From Angiostrongylus vasorum (taxonomy: Eukaryota; Nematoda; Chromadorea; Rhabditida; Metastrongylidae), in assembly GCA_018806985.1 (NCBI GenBank), contig JADANN010000255.1, positions 124,001 to 188,000 of the forward strand: a stretch of DNA of 64,000 bases, given 5' to 3'. A program made the translations under genes and the position numbers. Positions 55,908 to 64,000 of the stretch are shown here, in pieces; the first letter of the stretch is position 1; each line of letters starts with the position of its first letter. The notes under the pieces were generated by a model. The model was given only the letters and a program-made list of their open reading frames with translations, was not told where the DNA came from and did not search any database.

Positions 55908-58900
55908 ATGGCTCCAGATGGAATGAGATTCCTCAACGCTTCTGCCTCGCAGCTAAACTTGAAAGCTGTGCTCATGAATGGGCAGTCATTCCGGTTCGTG
56001 ATTTTTTTTCTCGGTATGATCGATTTTAATGGTATTCGTGATTAATTTGACAGAAGTTTATTTAGCTGGCGTAAAATCGGGGATTCTTATTATGGAGTCG
56101 TCGACGGCCTTCTATATTATCTAAGGCGCTTCGACGATACTCTTATCGAATGGAGATGCCTTGGACGAACTTCTAACCGTGCTAGTACCGACGCCTCTCT
56201 GAAACTCCACGAGTATTTCCAGGTCCACCTGAGTTTTCCTAGGAAAAAAAGTGCTATTTTTGGTGACAATCGATCTAATTTGCACGTTTATTTCTATAGG
56301 AATTATTATAGCTAGACGTTCCTCTTGATATATTGTGGGATAGTTGGTGCGATCAGGATTCATTCATGGCTAAACTGAGGAACATTGAGGAGTTGCAAGG
56401 AATTCGTATATTGAAGCAGGACTTTTTCGAAACTCTGATAGCTTTCATTTGTTCGTCGAACAACAACATTCCGAGGATAACAAGTTTGTTGCGCTTATTT
56501 TAGTTACAGTTTTATTGCTTTGTGTTTCAGGAATTAGTTTCTGAATTGAAAATATTTGCCACCATACGCATTGATCTCGGTGCGTTTTCACTGCGATTTC
56601 CCCTGAAAATTTTTCTTCCATGCTTTTTGAACGTGATTGTTACTGCAAAATGTAACGATTTGCGCGGACTTACTGATATCTTACTGCTGTTTATTAGTTC
56701 ATGTCAACTCTTTTCTAATAGTGCAAATGTAGTACCATAGAAAACTGTTGTTTATGATGGTAACACCATATGTCTCTGCGAAATAGCGTTCTGCACCGTA
56801 CGCATTGATTTCAACGCATGTGTTGGATAAAATTGGGCCTTGTTGCGAATATGTCGAGGTGACGACACCGTCACTGTTTTCACATCACTTGTAGTTGTCA
56901 ACTGAATTTTATTCAAAGGGGATATTATTAGCATGATTATGAAAATATCAAAAAACGCGATGTTTCTTATCTGATGATCTCATAATCACTTTAAGGAATG
57001 CTGAAATCACTATCAATGAAATACGGTGATGACATTATACTGGACAATCCAGCCCGTGATTCCTCCTTGATCGGGCAGTTTCCCGAATTGATGTATGCGT
57101 TTCCGACAGTAGATCAATTGGCTGTTGACGAAAATCTTACAACAGAGCTTCGCAATATGTCTTTTGGATACCGAGCGGAAAGTGTCAGGTGGGATATCGT
57201 CAATGTATTTTCGATCTATAAACGTACCGTTTTTTTTGCCCTCGTGTACCACCTATAGTGCAATTAAAAAAATCAACCAACTTGGTCGGGCATCAACAAA
57301 CTCCATTCATCTCCGTCACGCACACCAGAACCGCCCCAGTGCGCTCCGCTCGGTCAAGGAATGCATCAGAGTTGTTCTCTTTTTCTGGAGTAGGATAGCG
57401 ACAGGTTATTCACCAGTACCTTCCATAGTGACATACTTGATGATATACTCATGGATCGACTTCCACATGGAGTTGTCAACATGTCTTGAGTATGGGCCCC
57501 TGTGTGTAGATGAACTGTTGGCTGCACATCACCTTTCTAGATCTAAGGACACTTCCCAACAACAATGTTATACTCTTTTTATACTCGATGCAGTTACATG
57601 GGAAGCTTGTCAATGGAGTTATTAACCGAATGAGTGGACGACTGAATAAATTACAGGAAATATACGATGTGAGAAGCGAAGAATCAGTTATGTCATCACA
57701 CTGACATAAAAACCTCATGTTATCTACTTTTGGGAGTAAATGTGGGTGTTTCCCAGAGAAATCTTGGTCTAAGAATCGAGTAGACTAATTATATATATAA
57801 AGGACAAAATTAAAGCTCTCGGCGTTGATCAATCCCTGAGGGATGCGCCGTGCATTCGACTTCATTAAGCATCGTTTGGAGGTGATTGAATGCATTTCTG
57901 GCCTTTACGGTGACTCGTCGTGGCCTGTCGATGTATTGAGCAAGTGCTGCTATCCTCCCAGACAAGTCTGATACCAATTTGCCGACCCCGGAGGGATGGA
58001 AGGCTTTTGTGGGCCATGGGCACGAGCATCGATTCCATATGTTGTGCATACATACATATATATACGACGATGTTCTTACATCATTTGCATACCTTGCTTA
58101 GCTTGTTTTGTGGCAGTATTAGCATATTGTGCTCTTGTTTTTCTCGTGATCGTCGTTCATGGTGGTTGTCTGTTTCATGTTTCGTGCATGGTGGCTGACC
58201 CATGTAGCACCAGGATTACTCCATCTGCGAATATAGGTGGTTGATGTGACTTTCGAATACGTCCTTCTGCATCGTAGATGGTAATTTACCACATCTCATG
58301 ATCATCGCATCAATGTTTCACTTTCACTATATTTATGTTCATCGTGATTTCGAAAATGGAATGATTGTAGACGGTTTGAACTGTGATCCGTTAATAATCG
58401 TTCGCGTGAGTGGTGCCCAGAGTTTTCCATGTGATTGAAGTGTCAGTTGGTTTCAAATGCACAAGAGATTGTTAGGACAAAACAGAACTAGAACAGTGGA
58501 TCTGTTAGTTGGTCGGTGACTTCTTTGAGAGATCTTAAGCATGGCTCGTGCTATTCTTCGTTTTCTATACATCTACACTTTCATTTCCCTTAATGATTTC
58601 ATATCGTGGGTGCAAGTAAGATATGGTTTTTATATTCAGAGGACTGTTCATTTCAAGTTCATCCTACATCGCACCGTAGTTTTCTCATGAAATGGGTTTT
58701 CATTCGTGATTATTTGTAAACCGTTACTTTTCCTTACTTCATTAAGTTGTTGAAAAAATAATCTTTACTTCACTAGTACTGGAAACTTGCAATCTCGAGT
58801 GTAAAACAGCGAGAGCTTGATAGAAATTTTCCATTAAATTAGCTTTTTTGAAACCAACGAGCTATCGCGTTTGTTCAATGAAATACAGGAGTGAGCAGCT

Positions 58901-61900
58901 TCATTGCGGTGGTCTTCACCTATTGGGCTCCTTTTCCTGTGGAGATAGTAAATTTTCAATAGAATTGCTGTCTTTTCATAGTGCAGTTCCGATAGCAGTC
59001 AGCAATAGATTTTGTGGATCCACTCCTTGGTTGACGAACACTGATACAATGGCATTCGTTTCGACGCTGCTCAACTGTTTTTCCTACTTGAAATAAGTTT
59101 CTACAAGGGATAGGTGGAATTTTCGGCAGACTACTGTTAACGTAGGGTTTGAATCTGATGTACATTTCTGTGTTCTTATCAGTATCCCTAATTAGGCTTC
59201 GTCGATGTGCCATACTAAGGTCAGCTGGTTGAGAACAAACAAGCAGTTGGGAAATAATTGCAAATATAGGTTTGACTAAATGGATTTGGAGACTGTGGGC
59301 AATGTTTTTCACAACTACACTTCCCTTTCAATCATAATCTCATGTTGTGGCGTAATCTTATAATTGTCCCTCCTTTGCTCAGTATGGCCGATAGGAAGTT
59401 CTAGATTAGTAGAGGAACCACTGGATTTTCTCCAGTCGTGATTCTGCATGCAGCAGCAATTTTTACCTGTAGTTTTAACTCCCCATATAAGCATCTACCG
59501 GAGTTAGTGTTTATTCATAGCTTTGTATACTAAAGAGGACATAGAACAGCTTTGTTTTTTATCAGTTAGATATTCGGTAGTTGTAGAAATGCGACATATT
59601 TCTTGAATGAATACTAAAAGTGTATTCGGCACATTTATGAGTTCGTTGAGGAGCTGGTTGTGTCTCACGTTCGCCATTTCGTCAGCTGGCTATAGGGAAT
59701 AATCCCGTGTCAGATGTAATCACACATGATTTGTTCATTTCGTACCATGCGATCATAGTGCTTTTTTCAACTTTTGGGCGTATTAAATTTTCAGCGAGAA
59801 AAACTATATTGGAATCCAGTAAAGAAGTATGACAATACGGTGATCTCAAAAGACGCACTGTCTTTTGTTTATAAACATATCATATGACTTCCACATGAGT
59901 GTGATGTCAGGTGGTCACCAGTAGCGAGCTTCGTTTCCCTCAAATTTCCATAAACGTAATATGCCATAGGCAACATCCAAACTTAACAACTCCGGCCTTA
60001 TTTCGGTTTTCCAAATTGTACTCAATTTCTCCTGAAGACAAGTTCACAGAATGGCTTTTCATGGCAAATCACGTCCTCGAATTGAGAGAAAAGGTCTAAA
60101 TACATCTTATCAGCTGCGCACTTTTGTGAATAGTGTTTCATGATAGTAGCCTTTCTGCGAAGGGCGCGTGTGGCGCAGTGGTTGGAGGCTCCACTGCGAC
60201 ACACACGTGGAATCGACCCCCTGCGCCCATGGCCTACCAAGCCTTCCATCCATCCGGGGTCGGCAAATTTGCACCAGACTTGTCTGGGAGGATAGCAGCA
60301 CTGGCTCGATACATCGATAGGCCACTGTGAGTCATTGTAAAGGCCAGATATGCATTCAATCACCTCCGACGATACCTAATGAAGTCGAATGCATGGCGCA
60401 TCCCTCAGGGATTCATCAACACCGAGAGCTTTATCCTTTATCCTTTTTATGCTTTCTGCGACTTCAATCTTAGAGGAGGATGACCATCCAGGATAATAAG
60501 GTGAATCGGCTAATAACGAATAAATATACAAAAACTCGACTAAAATTTCCCGGGTGGTCCTCTTATTCGGTGACACTTGAGGTTTCTTCGTTCAATTAGT
60601 GTGTGTGGACCGAATGCAAGAAGCATTTCTGGAGTTGTAGGTGCAGAGCACAAGGTAAGTTCTATGTGGTGTCGTGGGCGTGCTATCTAGTACAAATAAT
60701 CCTTGTCACAATTCTGTCGGCAGCTCATATCCCTAATTTTCTCCACGTTAAACCTCAAGCTGTAAATGTCGAACTTTTAAGTGACTTTGATATAGGGTGT
60801 ACATCTAGGAACACTACCAGCTGCGATGAACTGTTGTATGGGAACGAGGATTTTACTACATTGATAAAAAATTATTTGAAGATATTCGATTTTTGTTTTT
60901 GTTTCATCTGAGATGTTTTGTTTCACCTATGATAAGGATAACAGAATAAAGTTCTCGACGATGACCAATCATCAGGGATGCGCCATGCATTCAACTTCTT
61001 CAAGCATCATTAGAGGTGATTAAATGTATATCTCTGCTGTGCAAGGGCCTTATGGTGGCCTACCGATTTATCAAATCGCTGCTGGTGTCCTCCTAGACAA
61101 GTCTGATACCAATTTGCAGACTCCGGTGGCATGGAAGGGTGGGTGGTCCCGTGGCAAGAAATCAAACCAATGCGTATTCCACATGCGTGTTCCAAGGCAC
61201 GCCTGACCGCTACACGCGCCCATTTCCACCTAGATGCACACAGTATCTATATAAATTCGTATTATAGATTTCCAGCCTATATATTGCCGGTTCCAGTCGT
61301 TATGAAGAGCGCTGATAGCATCTCTTTCCTTTCTGTCTCAAACCATTTACTAGACGGAGATTTGATCGAATGCCTTTCATGGCTATAATCTGTACTAGGC
61401 AACAATGTTTCCTGTGATTGTTACCTATTTGCGATCCGTTTCCTGCCAAGAAATATTTTCAGCGAAGCTGTACGTATGCTAAGTCAACATCGAACCTTTT
61501 GCGGTGATTATTTGCGACGTCTTCCATATGAAGATATTCGAAAATTCCTCCTCTGTTTCAGAGGTGTCGGACTAAAGGTACCTTCACCATTATGGCATTG
61601 CCTTAACTGGCGTATTATACTCGGATATCTAGTGCTATTTCAGGTTGCTGAATGTATCGCTTTGATGTCTCTCAATCAAAACCAAGGTGTTCCTGTTGAC
61701 CGGCATGTTTTTTAGGGTGTGTCCTTGTTTCGTAATTATTCTCTCAACTTTTCAGAAGAAGAGTTTCATCTAACACAGTTATTATGTTTAGATTACTGAA
61801 AAGTATTTTCTACCATGTCTGAAGGGCGTTAAATTGACAAATACCCTGAGTCGTCGAATCAGTGAGTTTCCACTAATCACATTGTTAGTACAGCTAATGC

Positions 61901-62221
61901 TCAAGAGAAAATAGTTAATATTTTCGATTTTAAATGAATTCTTTAGTCACTTTTTTTCTCTGGTTTTAGCTAAGAATTATGTTATATCCTACATATGTTG
62001 TACTAAATACCATATACTTCTACCTGATCTTACATTTAGTGAGTTATCACCAGGCAAAATTCGGAGCATATGCTGGTTGGGCACAAGCGGTACTTTTCAA
62101 CCACGAAATGGAACAGCATTTGAATGGCAGATCCGCGAAAAAAGATTCGAAGTCAAAGAAACGTAGTCGCGACACTAGAAGTACAGGGGAAGAAGAGAAG
62201 AACGTCACAAGCGAGGACTGA
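55908..62221 (+). CDS. OGG1: 8-oxoguanine DNA glycosylase/lyase OGG1, 8 exons, 345 aa
   Basis: It removes 8-oxoguanine paired with cytosine and nicks the abasic site, starting base-excision repair in the nucleus or mitochondria. Exons: 55908-55993, 56066-56222, 56312-56483, 56996-57188, 61463-61577, 61644-61706, 61792-61861 and 62040-62221. All junctions are in phase (1038 bases), giving exactly the length of human OGG1. Seen: GQSFRWRK near 26-32 (N-terminal domain), FICSSNNNIPRIT at 126-138 (substrate-pocket Asn131-133 and Arg136), and the helix-hairpin-helix FRGVGLKVAEC with catalytic Lys241. VPVDRH holds Asp260, 19 residues later as in human Lys249/Asp268. FGAYAGWAQAVLF is in the last helix. 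The tail KKDSKSKKRSR is a likely nuclear localisation signal. Intron 4 is 4.3 kb with three SINEs; the others are 66-512 bases. The start follows an acceptor directly. Poly(A) signal at 62400. Confidence 0.95.
57258..57703 (+). other. Unexplained coding-like block in OGG1 intron 4
   Basis: The sequence is less AT-rich than its surroundings, and three protein-like stretches appear in successive frames: NLVGHQQTPFISVTHTRTA, then DSDRLFTSTFHSDILDDIL, then VNGVINRMSGRLNKLQEIYD before TGA at 57701-57703. Single-frame reading also gives a long ORF from exon 4 through to 57625. It could be a decayed retrocopy, an alternative OGG1 terminal exon, or a nested gene with tiny introns. I recognise no family. 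Confidence 0.3.
57800..58045 (-). repeat. SINE S1, head-truncated, OGG1 intron 4
   Basis: In reverse orientation: AAAGCTCTCGGCGTTGATC, GCATTCGACTTCATTAAGC, CAGACAAGTCTGATACCAAT and GGGCCATGGGCACGAGCATC. The sequence is very close to the family consensus, but the tRNA-like head beyond the B-box is missing. Confidence 0.75.
60161..60450 (+). repeat. SINE S1, full length, OGG1 intron 4
   Basis: It begins GGGCGCGTGTGGCGCAGTGG (A box) and has AATCGACCC at the B-box position, one base off consensus. It continues through the whole body to GAGAGCTTTATCCTTTATCC. It is sense to OGG1 and among the best-preserved copies in the window. Confidence 0.85.
60938..61226 (-). repeat. SINE S1, full length but diverged, OGG1 intron 4
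   Basis: In reverse orientation: AGAATAAAGTTCTCGACG (tail), GCGCCATGCATTCAACTTC, CTAGACAAGTCTGATACCAA and finally GACCGCTACACGCGCCCA (head complement). It ends about 240 bases before OGG1 exon 5. Confidence 0.7.
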
Positions 62222-62399
62222 TGTTTGCCGATATTGATATGATCTTAGAAAGACGAACGTTTCATGGTTATTGATTACAGTTGTTTTATGTCTGATTCTC
62301 CAATGTTTTTCAATTTCCCATTGTTATGGGGTAAGTGAGAATGATCTTTATTTCCTTCTATCTCAGGTCTCAGCTTACATTTTCTGTGTTTGATTTTCC

Positions 62400-62405
62400 A
62401 ATAAA
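62400..62405 (+). terminator. OGG1 poly(A) signal
   Basis: AATAAA, about 180 bases downstream of the OGG1 stop codon. It is the first canonical hexamer on the plus strand after the gene. Confidence 0.5.
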
Positions 62406-62764
62406 CGTGACGTCCTTAGTTCGATTCCAAGTTGTGAACTAGTCTTAACTGGGAAAATAAAAACCAACACTGACTTCATCCAGAGGGCTAACTGTGCATT
62501 CAGTCTGCCTATACGATGCTACGAATGAGATCGAATTCATATACCCCTGAGGGGTTGGTCAACCCTGAGCGCATTAACATGCTTTATGTCTGTTACAATT
62601 TTCGAGGAGAAGAATTAACAACAAGTACATTCTTAATACTCTTGGTCGTCTCAAACGGGAACTACTGAGTGGCGGTCAGGTAACAAACTACACTAAACTT
62701 TTGTTCTCAAAACACTTCTCATTGCGTCGTATTAAGGTACATTATTGTACATTTCAAACAGTGA

Positions 62765-62770
62765 TTTATT
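62765..62770 (-). terminator. Poly(A) signal for the minus-strand terminal exon
   Basis: AATAAA on the minus strand, 55 bases beyond the stop codon at 62825-62827, a normal distance for nematode 3' untranslated regions. Confidence 0.35.
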
Positions 62771-62824
62771 CTAAGCAAAGTAAAAATATTAAAAAATACA
62801 GGCTTTCAAAGAGCCCTTTTTGAG

Positions 62825-62942
62825 CTAAGAGAGAGCTCGACGGCGAAAATTTACGAAGCTCTTCGTTTCCAAGAGTTTCCTTTTCTTCTTTGCCTGTTTT
62901 GAAGCAAAATCGTTTATTATATAGACTTCTCGACCCATGTTC
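62825..62942 (-). CDS. Candidate terminal exon of a minus-strand gene (partial)
   Basis: After an acceptor (TATCCAG at the right edge) the minus strand encodes 38 residues and a stop. They begin NMGREVYIINDFASKQAKKK, followed by a basic tail ending FRRRALS. The exon length fits an incoming phase of two bases, and a poly(A) signal follows. The rest of the gene would lie to the right, probably beyond the window. A phase-compatible upstream piece at about 63237-63285 looks convincing at first, but it overlaps a foldback relic, so I do not join it. No family is recognised. The opposite strand is also open here, which lowers confidence. Confidence 0.3.
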
Positions 62943-63094
62943 CTGGATACACATCCGTGGGATATTAAGCAACGTTTGGAATGTTGAACGTAAATGGCAG
63001 CTCCAGAAACCAATATTATCACTTCGTCCTAATCTGAGGCCACTAGCAACGAGGTATCCTTTATTTCACCTTCGTCGTCTCGAATGAAAAATTG

Positions 63095-63290
63095 TTCCAA
63101 CTTTTATTAACTGCCTATTACTTCGTGATGAGAGGATATGATGTGAAATACAACTACATGTACGCCGCGATATGAGCAGAACTGGGAATGTTAGCTGGGA
63201 TCCGAACACCTTATTATCGCTTCCAGGGAGCTCACCTGCTTTCCACCAACCCAAGGAAAGCTTTCGCTTTCACTTTCCTCCAGCAAACCT
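63095..63290 (+). mobile_element. Foldback element FB1, strongly diverged relic
   Basis: Faint matches in order: TTAACTGCCTATTACTTCG, GATGTGAAATACAACTACAT, CCTTATTATCGCTTCCAGGG and CTTTCGCTTTCACTTTCC, compared with the FB1 forward arm. Confidence 0.35.
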
Positions 63291-63479
63291 ACTTCTCTAG
63301 TGGTGATGTCAGCACTGACGTTTCATTACGGCTAGCCAATCTTTGCAAATCTAAACTAAGCAGTTTGATTTGCTGATTTAGAATTTTCTACTCGCTTTAT
63401 GCTGGCTGACATAATATCGACTGCTACAGGGTGGATGATCCGTTCAAAAACAAACTATTATAAGCGGATAGTCCCATCA

Positions 63480-63655
63480 ACAACAACAGCCCTGTATAAA
63501 AGGACACTGCCGGTGTGCTTGCCTCATTCGTGCAGTGTTCACTGAAGAAGTTCCGGTCTCGGTACGGCAACGAAGACGCCACCTCGAGATAACGAACAAC
63601 TGTGGACCACCGACATGGATCATTGGCTCTGATGAAAACGAAGACGTCATAAGGT
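63480..63655 (+). mobile_element. Penelope-like terminal segment with hammerhead relic
   Basis: GGCT at 63625 is followed by CTGATGA, an intact hammerhead 5' core, but the remainder (AAACGAAGACGTCATAAGG) is degenerate. The upstream 140 bases lead into the core in the same way as the segment before the copy at 1731-1764. Both strands are open through here (61 codons on the minus strand), which I take to be a by-product of the element's base composition. Confidence 0.4.
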
Positions 63656-63707
63656 TAGACAACTGAAAGATATGTTAAACTAAGTAGTATTCGTTTCCAT
63701 TCAACTT

Positions 63708-63800
63708 CTACTTACTTAATCGGAAGGTCAGTATTCACTGGTGGAGCGGTATCCAGTATAATTTTCATTCGTTTCTTTCTCGCGCAATCCTCAACCACGG
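63708..63800 (-). repeat. Repeat family R3, short copy
   Basis: CTACTTACTTAATCGGAAGG followed by TATTCACTGGTGG and AGTATAATTTTCATTCG resembles the tail end of the copy at 48306-48765. Confidence 0.35.
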
Positions 63801-63916
63801 TGATGGTCTGCTTTGAACATGGAGACCTATTCCGAATTGATGAACTCGTCTACATTTGGAAATGATTCTAGGAAACGATTCAACCTATTGCTTTAATAAT
63901 ACAACGGAAAGTAATA

Positions 63917-64000
63917 AGTGGCTTATGGCGCAGTGGTTGAGTGTGATCTTCAATACATGGTTGCTTCGACTCTGTTTGTACTAAAACCATCATTACTTCG
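63917..64000 (+). repeat. SINE S1 head, running off the window
   Basis: TGGCTTATGGCGCAGTGGTT contains a perfect A-box core (TGGCGCAGTGG) and is followed by CAATACATGG, as in the family head. The body should lie beyond the right edge. Confidence 0.45.

Larger units (their letters stand above)
62222..62824. other. Gap between convergent 3' ends
   Basis: Apart from the two poly(A) signals, it holds an S2-like B-box region (GTTCGATTCC near 62417 followed by AACTGGGAAAA) and a diverged SINE 3' part at about 62465-62575 (GAATGAGATCGAATTCATAT, GAGGGGTTGGTCAACCCTGA). Nothing else is recognisable. Confidence 0.5.

Noticed and set aside
56522..56740. ORF following a perfect TGTTTCAG acceptor in OGG1 intron 3
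   Set aside because: Entering it from exon 3 in phase meets a stop within four codons. The exon at 56996 restores the conserved RIT-x-M context instead.
62600..63087. Plus-strand exon-like pieces (62607-62680 ending GGTCAG|GTAACA, and 62890-63087)
   Set aside because: They overlap the minus-strand candidate exon and poly(A) signal, have no start or recognised domain, and do not connect convincingly.
63237..63285. Minus-strand piece reading VKAKAFLGLVES with a strong GTGAGC donor, in phase with the exon at 62942-62825
   Set aside because: The sequence aligns in order with the FB1 foldback element, so the apparent coding match is probably chance.
63490..63653. Cys-rich plus-strand stretch resembling an EB-module exon (CIKGHCRCACLIRAV)
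   Set aside because: The segment leads into a hammerhead core in the same way as other Penelope-like termini and is better explained as that repeat.

Overview
The window looks like nuclear DNA of a nematode, most likely a strongylid (hookworm-like, clade V). Four observations support this. Protein-coding genes are split into many small exons with GT-AG boundaries and TTTCAG-type acceptors. Acceptor-like sites lie just upstream of start codons, as expected for spliced-leader trans-splicing. Introns are long and stuffed with repeats. The repeats are RTE-type LINEs, Penelope-like elements and SINEs of the kind that fill hookworm genomes. There are no prokaryotic operons or Shine-Dalgarno signals. 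Almost none of the long single-frame ORFs are genes: the real genes had to be joined exon by exon, using reading-frame phase and family conservation.

Layout. (1) 1-6.05 kb: intergenic, repeat-derived, with a (CA)n microsatellite. (2) 6.05-17.06 kb, minus strand: a five-exon gene for a 221-residue multi-pass membrane protein of unrecognised family. (3) 17.1-19.1 kb: a short gap with one orphan ORF. (4) 19.15-41.60 kb, minus strand: a complete 14-exon acid sphingomyelinase gene (584 residues; signal peptide, saposin-B domain, metallophosphatase domain). Its introns hold most of the LINE, SINE and foldback insertions, including three layers of nesting at 31-36.7 kb. (5) 41.6-48.0 kb: intergenic region between divergently transcribed genes. 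(6) 48.0-53.8 kb, plus strand: a nine-exon TMEM268-type membrane protein gene (394 residues). (7) 55.9-62.2 kb, plus strand: a complete eight-exon 8-oxoguanine DNA glycosylase gene, OGG1 (345 residues), with its catalytic Lys and Asp conserved. C. elegans is known to lack OGG1. (8) 62.2-64 kb: a convergent minus-strand candidate terminal exon, then repeats.

The genes have no shared pathway. One is lysosomal or secreted lipid hydrolysis, one is base-excision repair, and two are membrane proteins of poorly known function. The more unusual content is in the repeats: hammerhead-ribozyme-like motifs tied to Penelope-like elements, one of them on a 124-bp insert flanked by a perfect 10-bp direct repeat; a tRNA-derived SINE family with recognisable Pol III A and B boxes; and a foldback family forming long palindromes, one filling an intron and one sitting next to the OGG1 start.

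Limits: everything was read by eye without alignment tools. Gene exon boundaries are internally phase-consistent and should be close to exact. Repeat boundaries are approximate (about +/-10-30 bp). Statements about family membership come from recognised motifs and remembered family features, not from searches.
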